Source: Hirundichthys speculiger | Taxonomy: Eukaryota; Chordata; Actinopteri; Beloniformes; Exocoetidae | NCBI GenBank assembly: GCA_018398805.1 | Contig: JAGFBZ010000683.1 | Coordinates: 434,001-498,000 of the forward strand | Direction of reading: 5' to 3' | Length of the DNA: 64,000 nucleotides | Part shown: positions 45,376 through 56,140 of the stretch, in pieces | Position numbering within the stretch: position 1 is the first letter of the stretch | How the letters are laid out: every line of letters begins with the position of its first letter | The notes under the pieces: generated by a model | Seen by the model: only the letters and a program-made list of their open reading frames with translations | Databases searched by the model: none | Told to the model about the DNA's origin: nothing | Translations under genes and position numbers: made by a program

Positions 45376-45520
45376 AAAAACTCCCACAGAGGTAGAAAAA
45401 AAAAAACCTTTAAGCCAAACAGTGGCAAGAAAAAACTCCACTTTCAGAGGAAGAAACCTTTAGCAGGACCTGGATCATATGGAGGGACCTTCCTGATGAA
45501 GACCAGCTGAGGTAAAGAAA
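45376..45520. mobile_element. Non-LTR-type repeat, right part
   Basis: AAAACTCCCACAGAGG, GGCAAGAAAAAACTCCAC and AGAGGAAGAAACCTTTAGCA are the usual downstream landmarks of the repeat whose start is at 44471. A purine-rich GAGAGGA stretch follows to about 45600. Confidence 0.55.
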
Positions 45521-46319
45521 GAAAAAAAAGAGGAGAGACAGGACAGAGAGAGGAGAGGACAGAGATGGAGACAGAGAGAGGAGAGACACAAATGACTAAA
45601 TGAAATGACTCCATAAACAGATGCAGGTAGCAGCACTGAGGTGAGATGGTCAGAGGACTAGATCACCTGTCACCATGGCAACCTGAACACACCTGCACAC
45701 ACAGGTGGAGGTAAACGCTGGGATGGACAGAGTAGGGAACTGCAAGGTCAGCATGCAACTCAGGAAACAAATGGAAACAAAATGGAAAAAATTCAATTTT
45801 CCAAATGGAATTATCACTAAAGTTTTGCACCAAAACTGAGGCGTGCTGTGGAAGTTTGTCACGGTGAGCAATAGAAAGTGTTTTGGACAATTTGATTCAG
45901 TTAATGTACGCAGCTTGAGGTAAACTAGCCGTTGGTGCGTGTTACGTTGTAGGTGTGATTATGCAAACCTTTGACACATTAATGATTGTTTTAACTCTGG
46001 AGGCCGTCGAGCCTGAAAGGGCTGATGTTTTTCTACCGCCTCAGTGGTCAGTAGGCGGGATATCACCACTTTATGTTTGTACGCGTGTTTACAGGCTTTT
46101 AAAGACCCTCAACGTTCTTCTTCTTCTCAATAACTGCAACTAAAATCATCCTGGTGTCGTCGTCCGTGGAGTAGAGAGCGACCGCCGTCCTGCTCCTGTG
46201 ATGGAGACACGAACGCCGGGTTGGATTTCTGCTGTGGATGTGCTGAGCTAGCGGCGACGGCGTCCGCTGGGACGATCAAATAAGTCTCAAATCGACACGT
46301 TTACGGGCAGAAATTATTT
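45521..46319. other. Unique intronic sequence
   Basis: After a purine-rich stretch to 45600 no repeat, exon or RNA gene is recognised. Frames at 45650-46143 lack motifs. Confidence 0.4.
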
Positions 46320-47312
46320 GCATAGAGCAGGCGGTGTCGGACTCATTTTCACTGAGGGCCACATCAGCATCATGGCGGCCCTCGAATAGAATAGAATAGA
46401 ATAGAACGACTTTATTGTCATTACACAGAGTGTCATGAGATTCAAAGCTGCCCCATAGAGTGCACACAGGATGAAGTTATGTACAAAGAAAATATATATA
46501 CAAGTATGTACACAATAAAGAAAATAAACCAGTAGGCAGAAACCTTCAGATAAGTGAGATTGTGAGTATTATACATGCAACAGTGGGGAGTCAATGATTT
46601 GTAGTAATAATGATACTCTGGTGGTAATGGGTAAAGTGACATGTGAGAATAGCAGCATTCAGTAATAAATAAATATTTGTTATTAACAGGGTAAAAATAC
46701 AGATTTCAGTTTACAGTGTGAATTTAAGGCAGTAGTGGCAAAGTGACATGTGATAGCTTTCATGAAGGGCCAGACTGACAGCATGAATGTAACTAAATAC
46801 AAAATAAATTTAACTACACCTTGTTAAATAACAGTTTCTGTATTTATTATGTATTCAAGTATCTTTAACTCATTATTATATTAAACTCAGGGTTTGTGGT
46901 TGTAAACCTGGTCTCACACACGGTAATGGTTAGAAGCGGAAGTGATTCTTTGTTTTTCTTGTAGGCTAAATTTAGCATACTTAGCTCCGTGTTTGCTGTC
47001 AAAACGCCGACGGAGATTATACTCTTTCACGACTCTTGTATTTATTTTTCTTAAGTTCCTCAGTTCTGAAAATCGTCTTGATGTCTTGCTCATCGTTATA
47101 AACTGTTATATTGTGGGTAACTACGAAATGCATTATGGGAGGTGTAGTTTATTGTCAATATGCACTTTAAAGCAGCGTATGCTATTTTTACGTCTTAAAA
47201 TATTGGTTTAAAATTTAAGCCAATAATGCAGAAGCTCTAGAGGGCCACGTAAAATGACGTGGCAGGCCACATTTGGCCCGCGGGCCTTGTGTTTGACACA
47301 TGTGACATAGAG
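46320..47312 (+). mobile_element. hAT-like CAGGGGTGTCAAAC type, copy C, with TSD
   Basis: The body is 46328-47304, flanked by GCATAGAG and ACATAGAG (7 of 8). The left end is CAGGCGGTGTCGGACTC and the right end GGCCTTGTGTTTGACACATGTG. It is the best preserved member of the family with 10789 and 41575. A LINE-type segment with an AATAG tail interrupts it at 46384. Confidence 0.85.
46384..46757 (-). mobile_element. LINE-type 3' end with (AATAG)n tail
   Basis: GAATAGAATAGAATAGAATA is followed by GAACGACTTTATTGTCATTA, the reverse complement of a non-LTR 3' end (TAATGACAATAAAGTCGTTC) with pentamer tail. It lies inside the hAT copy C, whose sequence resumes at TGAAGGGCCAGACTGACAGC. The right boundary is approximate. 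Confidence 0.62.
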
Positions 47313-47540
47313 GCTCGAAACCAACGGCAGCTCACTCGGTTCCTTTAGGGTCACGCTTCCTCCGAGTGTCCGGAGGAAAAAAAAAAAAAAGAAATAAAAG
47401 CCAGTTCTTTACAGAAAGTCCTGCTCTGTCACAGATTTCAGGAAAGTCATCCATCCTTCGCTGTTGTCTGCCAGAAATAACAGAAACATAAACTTCGGTG
47501 CGCTGCAGCCCAACCACGCTGCTGCAGCAGGAGAAAATTA
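47313..47540. other. Short unique stretch
   Basis: About 230 bp with an A run at 47376-47389. Nothing is recognised. Confidence 0.4.
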
Positions 47541-48290
47541 TTTGGTTCTTACCAAGAAAAAAAACTTACATTTAGAAGTGTTAGATATTTTTTCTTGTTT
47601 TAATAATTACTTTCTCATTCTAAGTCTTCAATTTAATCAGTATAATCTCACATCAAGTAAAACTTTACTTTTTTGTCTCAAACAGGCACAATTAACACTT
47701 AAAATAAGATGTATTACCTTATTCCTCCTCCTCATCTCCTCAAAATTAATCTTGTTTTAAGATTCAATAACAAATTATACCTTTCTTAAATCTAGAAACA
47801 AGTGTTCCTACAATCTTAATTTAAAAAATCTTACCAAGTGAAATTATTTCGCTGCATGGACAGATTTGTTTCACTTGTTTTGAGAACCTTTTTCCTTAGT
47901 TGTAGTGTTTCTATCTTGTTTGAAGACTGCAAAAACTCAAAATCTTACCAAGTATATTTTTCTAATTTCTAGTCAAAATATCTCATCACACTTAATATAA
48001 GACACAATCACCTAAAGAGTAACATTTCAGTGAGATATAGGAACTTCTTGTTAATTGAAATAGTCTTGAAAACATCTTGTTTTGAGTCATATCTCAGATG
48101 AAACAAGTTTCTTTTGACATGTCATAAGATTTTTAAGCTAATTTCAAGCTCTTGTCAGGCTTAAATATAATGTCTTATTTCATGAAATCTTATTAAGCTT
48201 GTTCCATTGGCAGAATTTTTTGCTTATTACAAGCAAAAAAAATTTATTAAGTCTTTTTTACTTATTTTTTGAGTGGCCTTTTTTACAGTG
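47541..48290. mobile_element. Old AT-rich DNA transposon relic
   Basis: Repeated TCTTACCAAG, CTTGTTTTAA and AACAAG motifs run through it. A later portion from 47926 (ACTGCAAAAACTCAAAATC) to 48290 (GAGTGGCCTTTTTTACAGTG) has weakly inverted ends. No TSD was found, so the element class is uncertain. Confidence 0.5.
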
Positions 48291-50317
48291 TAGATGCGTA
48301 CTTGTTCAAAAAAAAGAAAAAGTTTCAGGTGCAACCGAACAGAACGGTTGCGACGCCTCGTACCTGTCCTGCCGTCCGTGCAGCTGGCAGCCATCACCTG
48401 TACGATCTGAGAGACAGCAGAGGGGACTTCCTGTTTACCGAGCGTCCCTGAACGCTCCGGCTGCTTCGCTGATGTCGGGGAGATGAGCCGGGTCGCCCCC
48501 CCCCCCCCCCCCCCTCCCCCCGCCCCGCTCTCTCAGGTGATGGAGCGTTATGTTTGCAGCTTCTTTAGAAAAGGAAAACAAACAGAGGAGGACCGGAAGA
48601 GCAAAGTAATGAATTAAGGCTCGGGTATTATAATTCTTGTGGGCGAAGACTCCAAACTCCCCCCCCCCCACCCCCCCACCCCACCCCCCACCCCAACTCC
48701 TATTTAATCGGATGTAATCTACCTGCTTGGCAGCATTCCAATCAGATAGTTTCAATTATGCTCTTGTAATGCCACTCTGCGAGAAGGAGGGGGGGGGGAA
48801 AGTGCTGAGCAGAGCACTTTGCAGGCGATTTGCAAATAACAGCGAGGGAGTCTTTTAGAGAAATGAGTGAACAGGAAGCCGGCGAGCTGCCGGGGCTGAC
48901 AGCTCTCTCACTCTCAGCTCCGCCGGCTCCGGCGGTGATGGCGTGTTCTGCATCCCGCCTCCTCCTCCCCGTGACAGCAGCTGTCGGGACGGTAAAGCGC
49001 CGCTGAAGGTGGCCTCCTATGGTAATACGGAGGTAATTATTTTCCACCGCCACGCCACCGTTTTTTCCGCAGCCAGGCGTCCCGGAGCGGCGTGCATGAG
49101 GCAGGCTCCAAGTTATTGAGTTAGTAGCTCGCAGTCTGGAGCGCTCGGAGTCAGCGATTCAGCGTTCGTGTTCTCCGTTGGTGCGCTTGCCCCCGATGTC
49201 AGCGGGCCGCCGGCCCGTCTGAGCGCCGAGCGAAAGCTAATCTGGGTGTCTGCGAGCGCGCCGCCGTGGCCGCGCCCGCCGCTGATAAAGAGCCAGACGG
49301 ACTCGGTAGTCTGGCAACATACGCTAAAGGTCGAAAGTGTCACGTGTGACCGATGAAACAGATTGACCCGCGGGGCTCCGGTACCTCGTCACCCTCCGCG
49401 GTCGCGGCATCTGTCTGCGGCGTGTCACCCCCGGGACCCAACATGGCCGCTCAGGCTATTAACCTCCAGCGCTGCGAGGACACGGCAGAGTTAGGACCCC
49501 CCGCGCCCGTCTGTCCCCGTCACAAATCCACTCCCCGCTCGGAGAATCTTCCGGCTCCCGTGTCCTTTACCACTTGTTAACCTCCGGTCCGGGCGCCGCC
49601 GGGCCCAGGTGGGACCGCCTTACCTGCATGGCTGCGGGAGACCTTGAATCAAACAACTGTCACTGCTAACAATGTATGTCACCGTCTACGATGGGCCATA
49701 AAAAGCAAATAAATGACGGCCATTACAGTGGAGATTGTGATTATGATAATGAGAATAATAAAGGCGATCATCATTACGATCATGATGATAATGATAATAC
49801 CGTGATGATGAATTATAATGAATAAATCCCTACCCCATTTCCTAGATGGTGGTAAATGTATCACTGGGGGAGGCCTCGGCGCGGCGGCGTGGAGGTTATC
49901 TGAGTGTGTGTGGCGTCATCTGAACCGGCAACATCCTCCTCTCTGTTCACGCCTGAACCAGAACAAGACTGTAGCGTGTACGCCGCGCTCCCAGAGCACT
50001 TCCCAGGAGACCTTGCAGTTTACATATCACATTCAAACAGCTTTTGTGCTCAATATCTGCCACCTCCACTCCCTCGTTTCTCACCTCACCCCCCCCCGTC
50101 TGTGTTTCTGTATTTAGTCCACTTCCAGAGCGACCGCACGACATCACAGCTCAGTCTTAGTTGGTTTCATTCACGTCTGGAAAAACCACAACGTCCGTCA
50201 CCCTGTTCAAACGTTCAAAACAAAACGAGCTTTTTCCTGATGAGTGACCTCCTGTGGTCACGGGAGTAACTACAACGCTCTCTCAGAGTACGTGAGGAAA
50301 CCGCGGTGGTTTGTGTG
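48291..50317. other. Unique, GC-rich intronic sequence
   Basis: No exon is recognised. C runs lie at 48496-48514 and 48658-48695 and a G run at 48790-48799. The region 48880-49620 is CpG-rich. At 49730-49835 a GATAATGATGAT-type AT-rich stretch gives a low-complexity Ile-rich minus frame, which is an artefact. Confidence 0.42.
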
Positions 50318-50737
50318 TACAGTGATCCCTCGCCAATTCACGCTTTAAGTTCCGCGGTTTTAGTTATTTGCGGATTTTTTTCAGAAATATATAATCTAAA
50401 AAAAAAAAATCAAGAAAAAATTGCGGAAACATCACAGGATGATGAGCGTGTTCTCTCACAGCGAAGAAATGTTGTGAGCCAGCCTGGCCCCTTTAAGAAG
50501 GTGGCCTTATGGGTAATGGTGTGTGTGTGTCGTGGGACGGCAGAATGAAAACGAGTTTAGATGAAAGCGGTTTGTTTACTACGGTTCAGAGACCAGAGGC
50601 TGTGAAGGAAACAGAAAGACCACAGTTGAGCCTTTGTCTTGTTTTGCTACTTTTTTGCGGTTTTTAAACACATTTTAAACACATTATTTAGGCTCGGGGG
50701 GCTCCCTGTTAACTGGGGAAATTAAGGCATCACTGTA
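50318..50737. mobile_element. pogo/Tigger-like element, copy 1
   Basis: The body is 50320-50735 between TA dinucleotides. The left end is CAGTGATCCCTCGCCAATTC and the right end GGGGAAATTAAGGCATCACTG, imperfect inverted repeats. It shares GAGCCAGCCTGGCCCCTTTA and GGTTCAGAGACCAGAGGCTG with the copy at 55538. It lacks about 185 bp found in that copy. The CAGTGATCCCTCG terminus is typical of pogo/Tigger-type mariner relatives. Confidence 0.8.
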
Positions 50738-51141
50738 TTTAGATTTAGAAAACCTCAGTGGATGACTTCCTGTCCGTTAGCTGTCACCCACCAACGGTCT
50801 TCTTTTGCTTTGGCAGGTTCCTAACTGGGTGAAATTACTCTGAAGCGTCTAAGTGGCAGCCTTGATGAGAGCTGGATGAGTTCTCTAAATGTTAAGAGCT
50901 TCAATGCGTCCTCCTTTATCTCCTTCTCTAGAGGAAACGCTGGAGGATTCTTTATAAAAGAGGAGGATGAGTGTGATCTTACCCTGTGAAAGTAAATCTC
51001 CTACTTCTTTGGAGCATCTTGGCTTGAGCTGTGAAACGCTATCATTGCTGATAAACTAAAGCAACATTTAGTCCCATCCAGGGATGAATGACAATTCTAT
51101 TCAGCGTAAAACGTCTTAATTCAGTTAGTTAATGTTAATGT
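50738..51141. other. Intronic sequence next to a Tc1 remnant
   Basis: Nothing is recognised in most of it. Part may be the diverged end of the Tc1-type element whose transposase remnant lies at 51142-51423. Confidence 0.35.
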
Positions 51142-51423
51142 TGCAGCCCCAGATCATGATACCGCCACCACAGGCTTGACCGTAGGCATGAAGGCTGCAT
51201 CACGTCATCCACTGCTCCTCTTCCTCTGATGATTACTCAGATGGTCACATGACCCTTCTTCCATCGATCCAGAGTTCAGTCTTCGTGCTCCCGAGCAAAT
51301 TGAAGCCTTTCTTTCAATTAGCCAAACTGATGAGTGGCTTTCTTCTGCTCGACTGCTGATTTTCTTCCTGGGAGATGATGCTTCGCCGTCTTCCAGGTTC
51401 AGCTCACAACCAAATCTTAGCAT
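51142..51423 (-). pseudogene. Tc1-type transposase fragment
   Basis: Read on the minus strand in shifting frames, it shows RRKPLISLAN, a Lys-rich stretch, then RVM.PSE and finally CGGGIMIWGC. These match the order of the second half of the catalytic core of fish Tc1 transposases, where GGGSVMVWGC precedes the second Asp region and W..DE follows the linker. Several frameshifts and stops mean it cannot be translated as one protein. Termini were not located. Assigned from motif order and the well-known antisense nucleotide pattern (GATCATGATACCGCCACCAC). Confidence 0.68.
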
Positions 51424-51663
51424 TTTCGGTAATCTCCATAGTTTGACTCGTCAGAAACGGAGAAACATTTAACTCCAACCACTGGACGTGTCTCAAGGAT
51501 CGAGAAGCTCCTCGCTGCGTTTGTTAGAGTTCAATAACAGTCAGTGGTTCCCTCTACAGACCGACAAGATGTTTCATTCTGTTTTCTACCTGCACTTACT
51601 AAAATTAACATCAAATTTGACTCTGTGCTTTTTGCTGTGGATCAGTTTATTCTGAAGATAAGC
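51424..51663. other. Intronic sequence, nothing recognised
   Basis: A 240-bp gap between the Tc1 remnant and the next hAT. It may be diverged transposon sequence, but no landmarks are clear. Confidence 0.35.
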
Positions 51664-52802
51664 GTATTTACTAGGGGTGGACGATAATTATCGACCGGAT
51701 AACTATCGGGCCAATAACAGGAAATGATGACGTCATATCGATAAGTCCGATATCACAACGAATAGCCCCGATAACATATATATTTTGTCAACACAGCAGT
51801 GTCTCGCTCCCTCTGAGCCTTAAATGACCGGCAGTGAATGTTACGTTCAAGTGATGTCGGCATAATCAGAAAAACGATTACTCAATAAGGAAAATCAAGA
51901 ATAACCCCTCATGCCAGAAAACAACTCGTTAACTCGGTCATAATTTTAGTAGTTGCTGACTTGAATTGATATTTACAGTATTTCCCCTCATGTTACACAT
52001 AAAAAAAGAAAAAAAATAGAAAAGGCTGAAAGAACGACTAGCAAATGATGGAACGGAGGAATTTACGTTACACCTTGAATGCAGCCTGCAGCACAGCGCT
52101 GATCACAACAAACATGGCGGCGTGGAACTTCGTTAAAGTTTCAGAAGAAGATAGTTTGGTGGTTATTTGTGACGAATCCTCCGAGTGAATTCTACGAGGA
52201 GGGAAGCACAAGCTTTAATACGTAAAACCTGATCAGCCACCTACAACATAACAATCGCTTCAATGGAGTTTTGAAATCGCGCTAATGTGAGCTAACGGAA
52301 GCTAATGCTAACGTGCGCAAGCCAGCAGCAGCCTCCCCTCTCCTTCATTCCTCTCATCTAAAGCTTCCATGAGATTAAAAAATAAAAACTACTGAACCTC
52401 ATTTACTTTAATTAAAGGTATTAATTTAAATGGAACCACAAGTCAAAATCCTTTAAATGTTAATCTTTTTCAGTTAGTAATTCTGATGCATGTATTTCCA
52501 TCAGTTCAAGGAGCCTTTATTTTTTATATCAGTCAGTAATGAACCTTATTTAAGTTGATGTGAGATATCAAATAGGTTTGTTTGATAGCTTTACAAAAAT
52601 GTTTGAGAGGCTTGACAATAGTTTTATATTGAAAAAAATAAATATCTGTTCATTTAAAAAGTCAAAACAATTCTTGATTGTGTTCATAGTGTTGATGTAA
52701 TGATCTTAGGTATATGTGTGTGTTATCAGTTATCAGTATCGGCTTTTAGGAGCTGAAAGTTGTCGGTTATAAAAACAGTTATCGTGCATACCTAGTATTT
52801 AC
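51664..52802 (+). mobile_element. BED-type hAT family, copy 6 (8-bp TSD)
   Basis: The body is 51672-52794 between perfect duplications GTATTTAC (51664-51671, 52795-52802). The ends are TAGGGGTGGACGATAATTAT and GTTATCGTGCATACCTA. In the plus direction the fossil frame MAAWNFVKVSEEDS starts at about 52113. A TGCATG hexamer occurs at 52487-52492. It lies 1.2 kb before the exon at 54001. Confidence 0.92.
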
Positions 52803-53999
52803 GTCTATGTACCGTCCAATAATTCCTCCTTGTTGCACTAAAAACAAACAGAGGACATTGAGCTAACGCGACGTTGCAGCGTCTTGTGTTGAGTCGGGAG
52901 GCGGAGACGAAGAGTCAGCTGTACGGTGTAATTTTGAATAAACACTTCGAATGGATACTCGATACTCGGTGCACTGAATTGTGGGCGTCGGCCAGCTGAA
53001 ATCGTCCAGGGAGGCGGGACTAACAAAGCACCATATGATAATGGTGTTGCTACTTTTAATCAGGAGTTTTATGTGAATGAAAACCTGATGATGTTCGAGG
53101 AAATAACGATTTCGAAATTAGGTTTAATGTTTATAAAAGTGTTGTGTTGCATAAAGTAGTATAAGATAAAACTTTTCAAATATGCTCATATGAACACTTT
53201 TAATTGGCCGTCTCTTTTTTTTTTTTTATAACTAAATTCATATTCTTCTTGGCTCCGGCTGTGTGCCTGGCGCTCGCTCATTTATACTGACGTTGGCAAT
53301 TTATTTTTTCCCCAAAAAATCGAGGAAAAGTTTTCATCTTTCAGGCTCAGCTGCTCAAACTTTCTCCGAACGCAGAAGACTCCTGTCACGGCGGCGCTCA
53401 AAACTGAGGATAAACTGCACATTTGACCAATGAGTCCGTGTCCACAGAAAATAAAACTGCCTCAGAAACAAGGTCCATCTAAACAGACAAGCTACCGGCG
53501 CGCTGGGTGAAATCCATCACCGGTGTCAAACGCAGAAACAAGTGGAATTTGTCACTGACATCAGACGTGTCATTTATATAGAAATGTCAGCGTCGCATTC
53601 GCATAATGATGGAAACAACAACGCTGAGGGCTCCAGGCCTCGATCTCTGATGGCTGCGTGCAAACGTCACCAATAATGTGTCTTTAGTCTAGACGTGTCG
53701 GGGCTCCGTGGGATCTATATCCACGCCTTTTTTGTCAGCGCCTTCAATCTTCCCTGTTAGCTCACGAGCTAAGTGCAAGAGATTAATAAGTGGATTTGTA
53801 ATGCACAACCTGAGGTTTGACACTATAAGTCATCGGCTGGTTTATCGCTTTTTGCCTTCTCGCCAGATTGAAAAATGGCAGACACTGAGTAAGTCAGTCA
53901 GCCCCCCCCCACCCCTCATACTGCATGACCACGAGGTAGCGTATAGCGTAGCGGCTAATGAGCAGCTTGTGTCTTTCCTGTGTTTGTTTCCCTCCGGCA
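52803..53999. other. Unique intronic sequence before the RRM exon
   Basis: No exon or repeat is recognised except a T run at 53217-53227. It ends in the acceptor TGTGTTTGTTTCCCTCCGGCAG at 54000. A TGCATG is at 53922-53927. Confidence 0.5.
53922..53927 (+). promoter_or_regulatory. TGCATG, candidate RBFOX binding site
   Basis: A perfect (U)GCAUG site lies 73 bases before the 3' splice site of the exon at 54001. RBFOX proteins bind this hexamer, and upstream intronic sites usually favour exon skipping. RBFOX genes are known to regulate their own splicing. A single hexamer occurs by chance about every 4 kb, so function is only a possibility. Confidence 0.35.
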
Positions 54000-54000
54000 G

Positions 54001-54144
54001 ACAGATGATGTGACGCAAACAGAGGGCTCTCAGCAGCTGCAGCTCCAGCACTCAGACTCTTCAGAGAAGCAGCAGCCAAAGAGGTTACATGTCTCCAACA
54101 TTCCCTTCCGCTTCCGAGACCCCGACCTGAGGCAAATGTTTGGG
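54001..54144 (+). CDS. rbfox3: RBFOX3-like splicing factor, coding exon 2 (start of RRM)
   Basis: The exon has 144 bp and 48 codons, in phase 0 after the exon at 38682. The first half is a linker ([20 protein letters not shown]). The second half opens the RNA-recognition motif: [18 protein letters not shown], residues 94-111, contains RNP2 (LHVSNI, residues 102-107) and the IPFRF loop Phe that contacts RNA in RBFOX structures. [10 protein letters not shown] then begins helix 1. SEKQQPKR fits RBFOX3 more closely than RBFOX1. Acceptor TCCGGCAG/ACAGAT, donor GGG/GTGAGT. The 144-bp size is the usual one for this exon in RBFOX genes. Confidence 0.95.
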
Positions 54145-54489
54145 GTGAGTACCCGAAGGGAAGCTTTTATGTCAAGCCGTGACACCACGGACACTTCAAA
54201 CACAACGCAGGTGACCTGAGCGACGCCTGCAGCCTTCGGCTAAATGAACTGAACCACTTTCTGTTTAATAGCAACGACGTGACTCAGTCCCTTTAATGAA
54301 ATGTCCTTGATGTGGCTATTAGATGTGAATTCACAGCTGGTTTAAAGGCATCAGAGTCAGCCGCTCCCCCCCTCCCTAATGCAGCATTTGTCTTATTTGA
54401 GATCTGTCATATAGCTTTGAGCTCCCAAGGAAACATGGACATGAGTGTAGAGTAACTACATCCAGAACAGAAGTCTGATTCTGCCCGTT

Positions 54490-55278
54490 ATACAACATAG
54501 AGCTGAGCGATTTTATCGATTCTGCGATATATATCGATATATTTTATCAGGTATCGATATTCTAATCTTCTTTCTAAACCCCCGTGTCCCACCTTTAAAA
54601 GCTTGCAAGCAACAATTTGCACTGTTTAAATAAATGAAACTATTTTTATCAACAAATCTTTTATTCATTTTGTCCAGCATTTGCAAGCTGCCTGTCAGCC
54701 ATATAATGTGTAATTGATACTTTCAGTTCAATTAATTCAAACAAAGTCATTGGAACACTCACAAGATGTCACCAAAATCACTTTGTCCCTTTAAAATCTT
54801 TCAGGAAAATGATGTTAAATGTATTGTAAGATGAATATAAATATACAGTCATGGAAAAAATTATTAGACCACCCTTTTTTTCTTCAGTTTCTTGTTCATT
54901 TTAATGCCTGGTACAACTAAAGGTACATTTGTTTGGACAAACATAACGATAACCACAAAGATTGCTCATAAGAGTTTTATTTAAGAGCTGATATCTTACC
55001 ATTTTCCATGGTTTTCTTGATTATAACCTAAATCACTTAAGTTTTTACATCAATAGCTATGGCGTTGTACTGCCAAAAACACTGCTTTTATGCATTCAGT
55101 GTTTTCTTTTCTGTCTGTTTTAGTCACATGATGACGTTTAGTGGTACCAGCTATTAAAATGAACAAGAAAGTGAAGAAAAAATCGCGGTCTAATAATTTT
55201 TTCCATGACTGTTTATCGTATCGTGAGCCGAATATCATGTATCATATCGTATCGTATCGCTACAGCCCTAATACAATA
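54490..55278. mobile_element. hAT element related to 1372, with nested Tc1 MITE
   Basis: The body is 54498-55270, flanked by ATACAACA and ATACAATA (7 of 8). The ends are TAGAGCTGAGCGATTTTATC and GTATCGCTACAGCCCTA. The Tc1-type MITE at 54846-55211 interrupts it, leaving about 400 bp of hAT sequence. Confidence 0.85.
54846..55211. mobile_element. Tc1/mariner-type MITE, copy 3, nested
   Basis: About 366 bp starting CAGTCATGGAAAAAATTATT and ending AATTTTTTCCATGACTG, with TA on the left and TT (probably mutated TA) on the right. It was inserted into the hAT at 54498-55270, so it is the younger of the two. Confidence 0.9.
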
Positions 55279-55460
55279 CGTTCAGGTCTTCAGTCAGGAA
55301 CTTCAACCTCACTTTTTAAAGTTTTGCTCCCGTCAGCGATCAGCAGGGATCAGAGGACGTGTAAACAACAGTTAGCTTGACAAACGTTGAGCTTCACTGT
55401 TGTTTCTGGAGGAGAATGTGTTGCTCCTCATGACACATCATGAATGCACTAGCTTCTTTC

Positions 55461-55531
55461 TTAGATTAGATTAGATTAGATAGAACTTTATTAATCCCTT
55501 GGGAGGTCTCCATCAGGGAAATTGTGGTATT
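55461..55531 (-). mobile_element. LINE-type 3' end with (ATTAG)n tail
   Basis: A TTAGATTAGATTAGATTAGA tract is followed by ACTTTATTAATCCCTTGGGA, the reverse complement of a common fish non-LTR 3' end. Only about 70 bp remain. Confidence 0.6.
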
Positions 55532-55535
55532 CTTG

Positions 55536-56140
55536 TACAATGATCCCTCGCCAATTCGCGGTTTAAGTTCCGCGGTTTTAGCTATTCGCGGATTTTTCAG
55601 AAATATATAATATAATTTAGAAATTTTTTTAAAAATCGCAGAAACATCACAGGATGTTGTGCGCGTTCTCTCACAGTGAAGAAATATTGTGAGCCAGCCT
55701 GGCCCCTTTAAGAAGGTGGCCTTATGGGTAATGGTGTGGCCTTATGGGTAATGTAGTGTGTGTGCATCAACAGCAGCCCAGCGTGTATAGATTTACATTC
55801 TCTGTTAACCGACAGGAGCCCAACAATACAACCTGTGTGATGTTACAAGTTCCTGCAGTGCCAGAATAAAGTTCCCGTTCCATGCAGAGAAAACCGGACT
55901 GTTTCTTTTGTTGTCGTTAGCGTGTTAGCCGCTAATTACGAGCCAAAAATAGCACAATAGCAGCGGTTTCTTTACTACGGTTCAGAGACCAGAGGCTGTG
56001 AAGGAAACAGAAAGACCACAGCTGAGCCTTTGTCTTGTTTCGCTACTGTTTTGGGGTTTTTAAAACATATTTTAAACACATTATTGAGGCTCGGGGGGGC
56101 TCCGGTCCCCATTAACCGTGAAAAATAAGGGATCACTGTA
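55536..56140. mobile_element. pogo/Tigger-like element, copy 2
   Basis: The body is 55538-56138 between TA dinucleotides. The left end is CAATGATCCCTCGCCAATTC and the right end AAAAATAAGGGATCACTG, inverted. It is longer than the copy at 50320, with the extra part around 55735-55975. Confidence 0.85.

Larger units (their letters stand above)
38934..54000 (+). other. rbfox3 intron, 15,067 bp
   Basis: It joins the exons at 38682 and 54001. It contains hAT elements at 39130, 41575, 44591, 46328 and 51672, a pogo-like element at 50320 and a Tc1 transposase remnant near 51142, listed separately. It starts GTCAGT and ends TTTCCCTCCGGCAG. Confidence 0.85.

Noticed and set aside
49679..49864. Ile/His-rich minus-strand frame resembling a membrane segment
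   Set aside because: It results from a GATAATGATGAT low-complexity tract.
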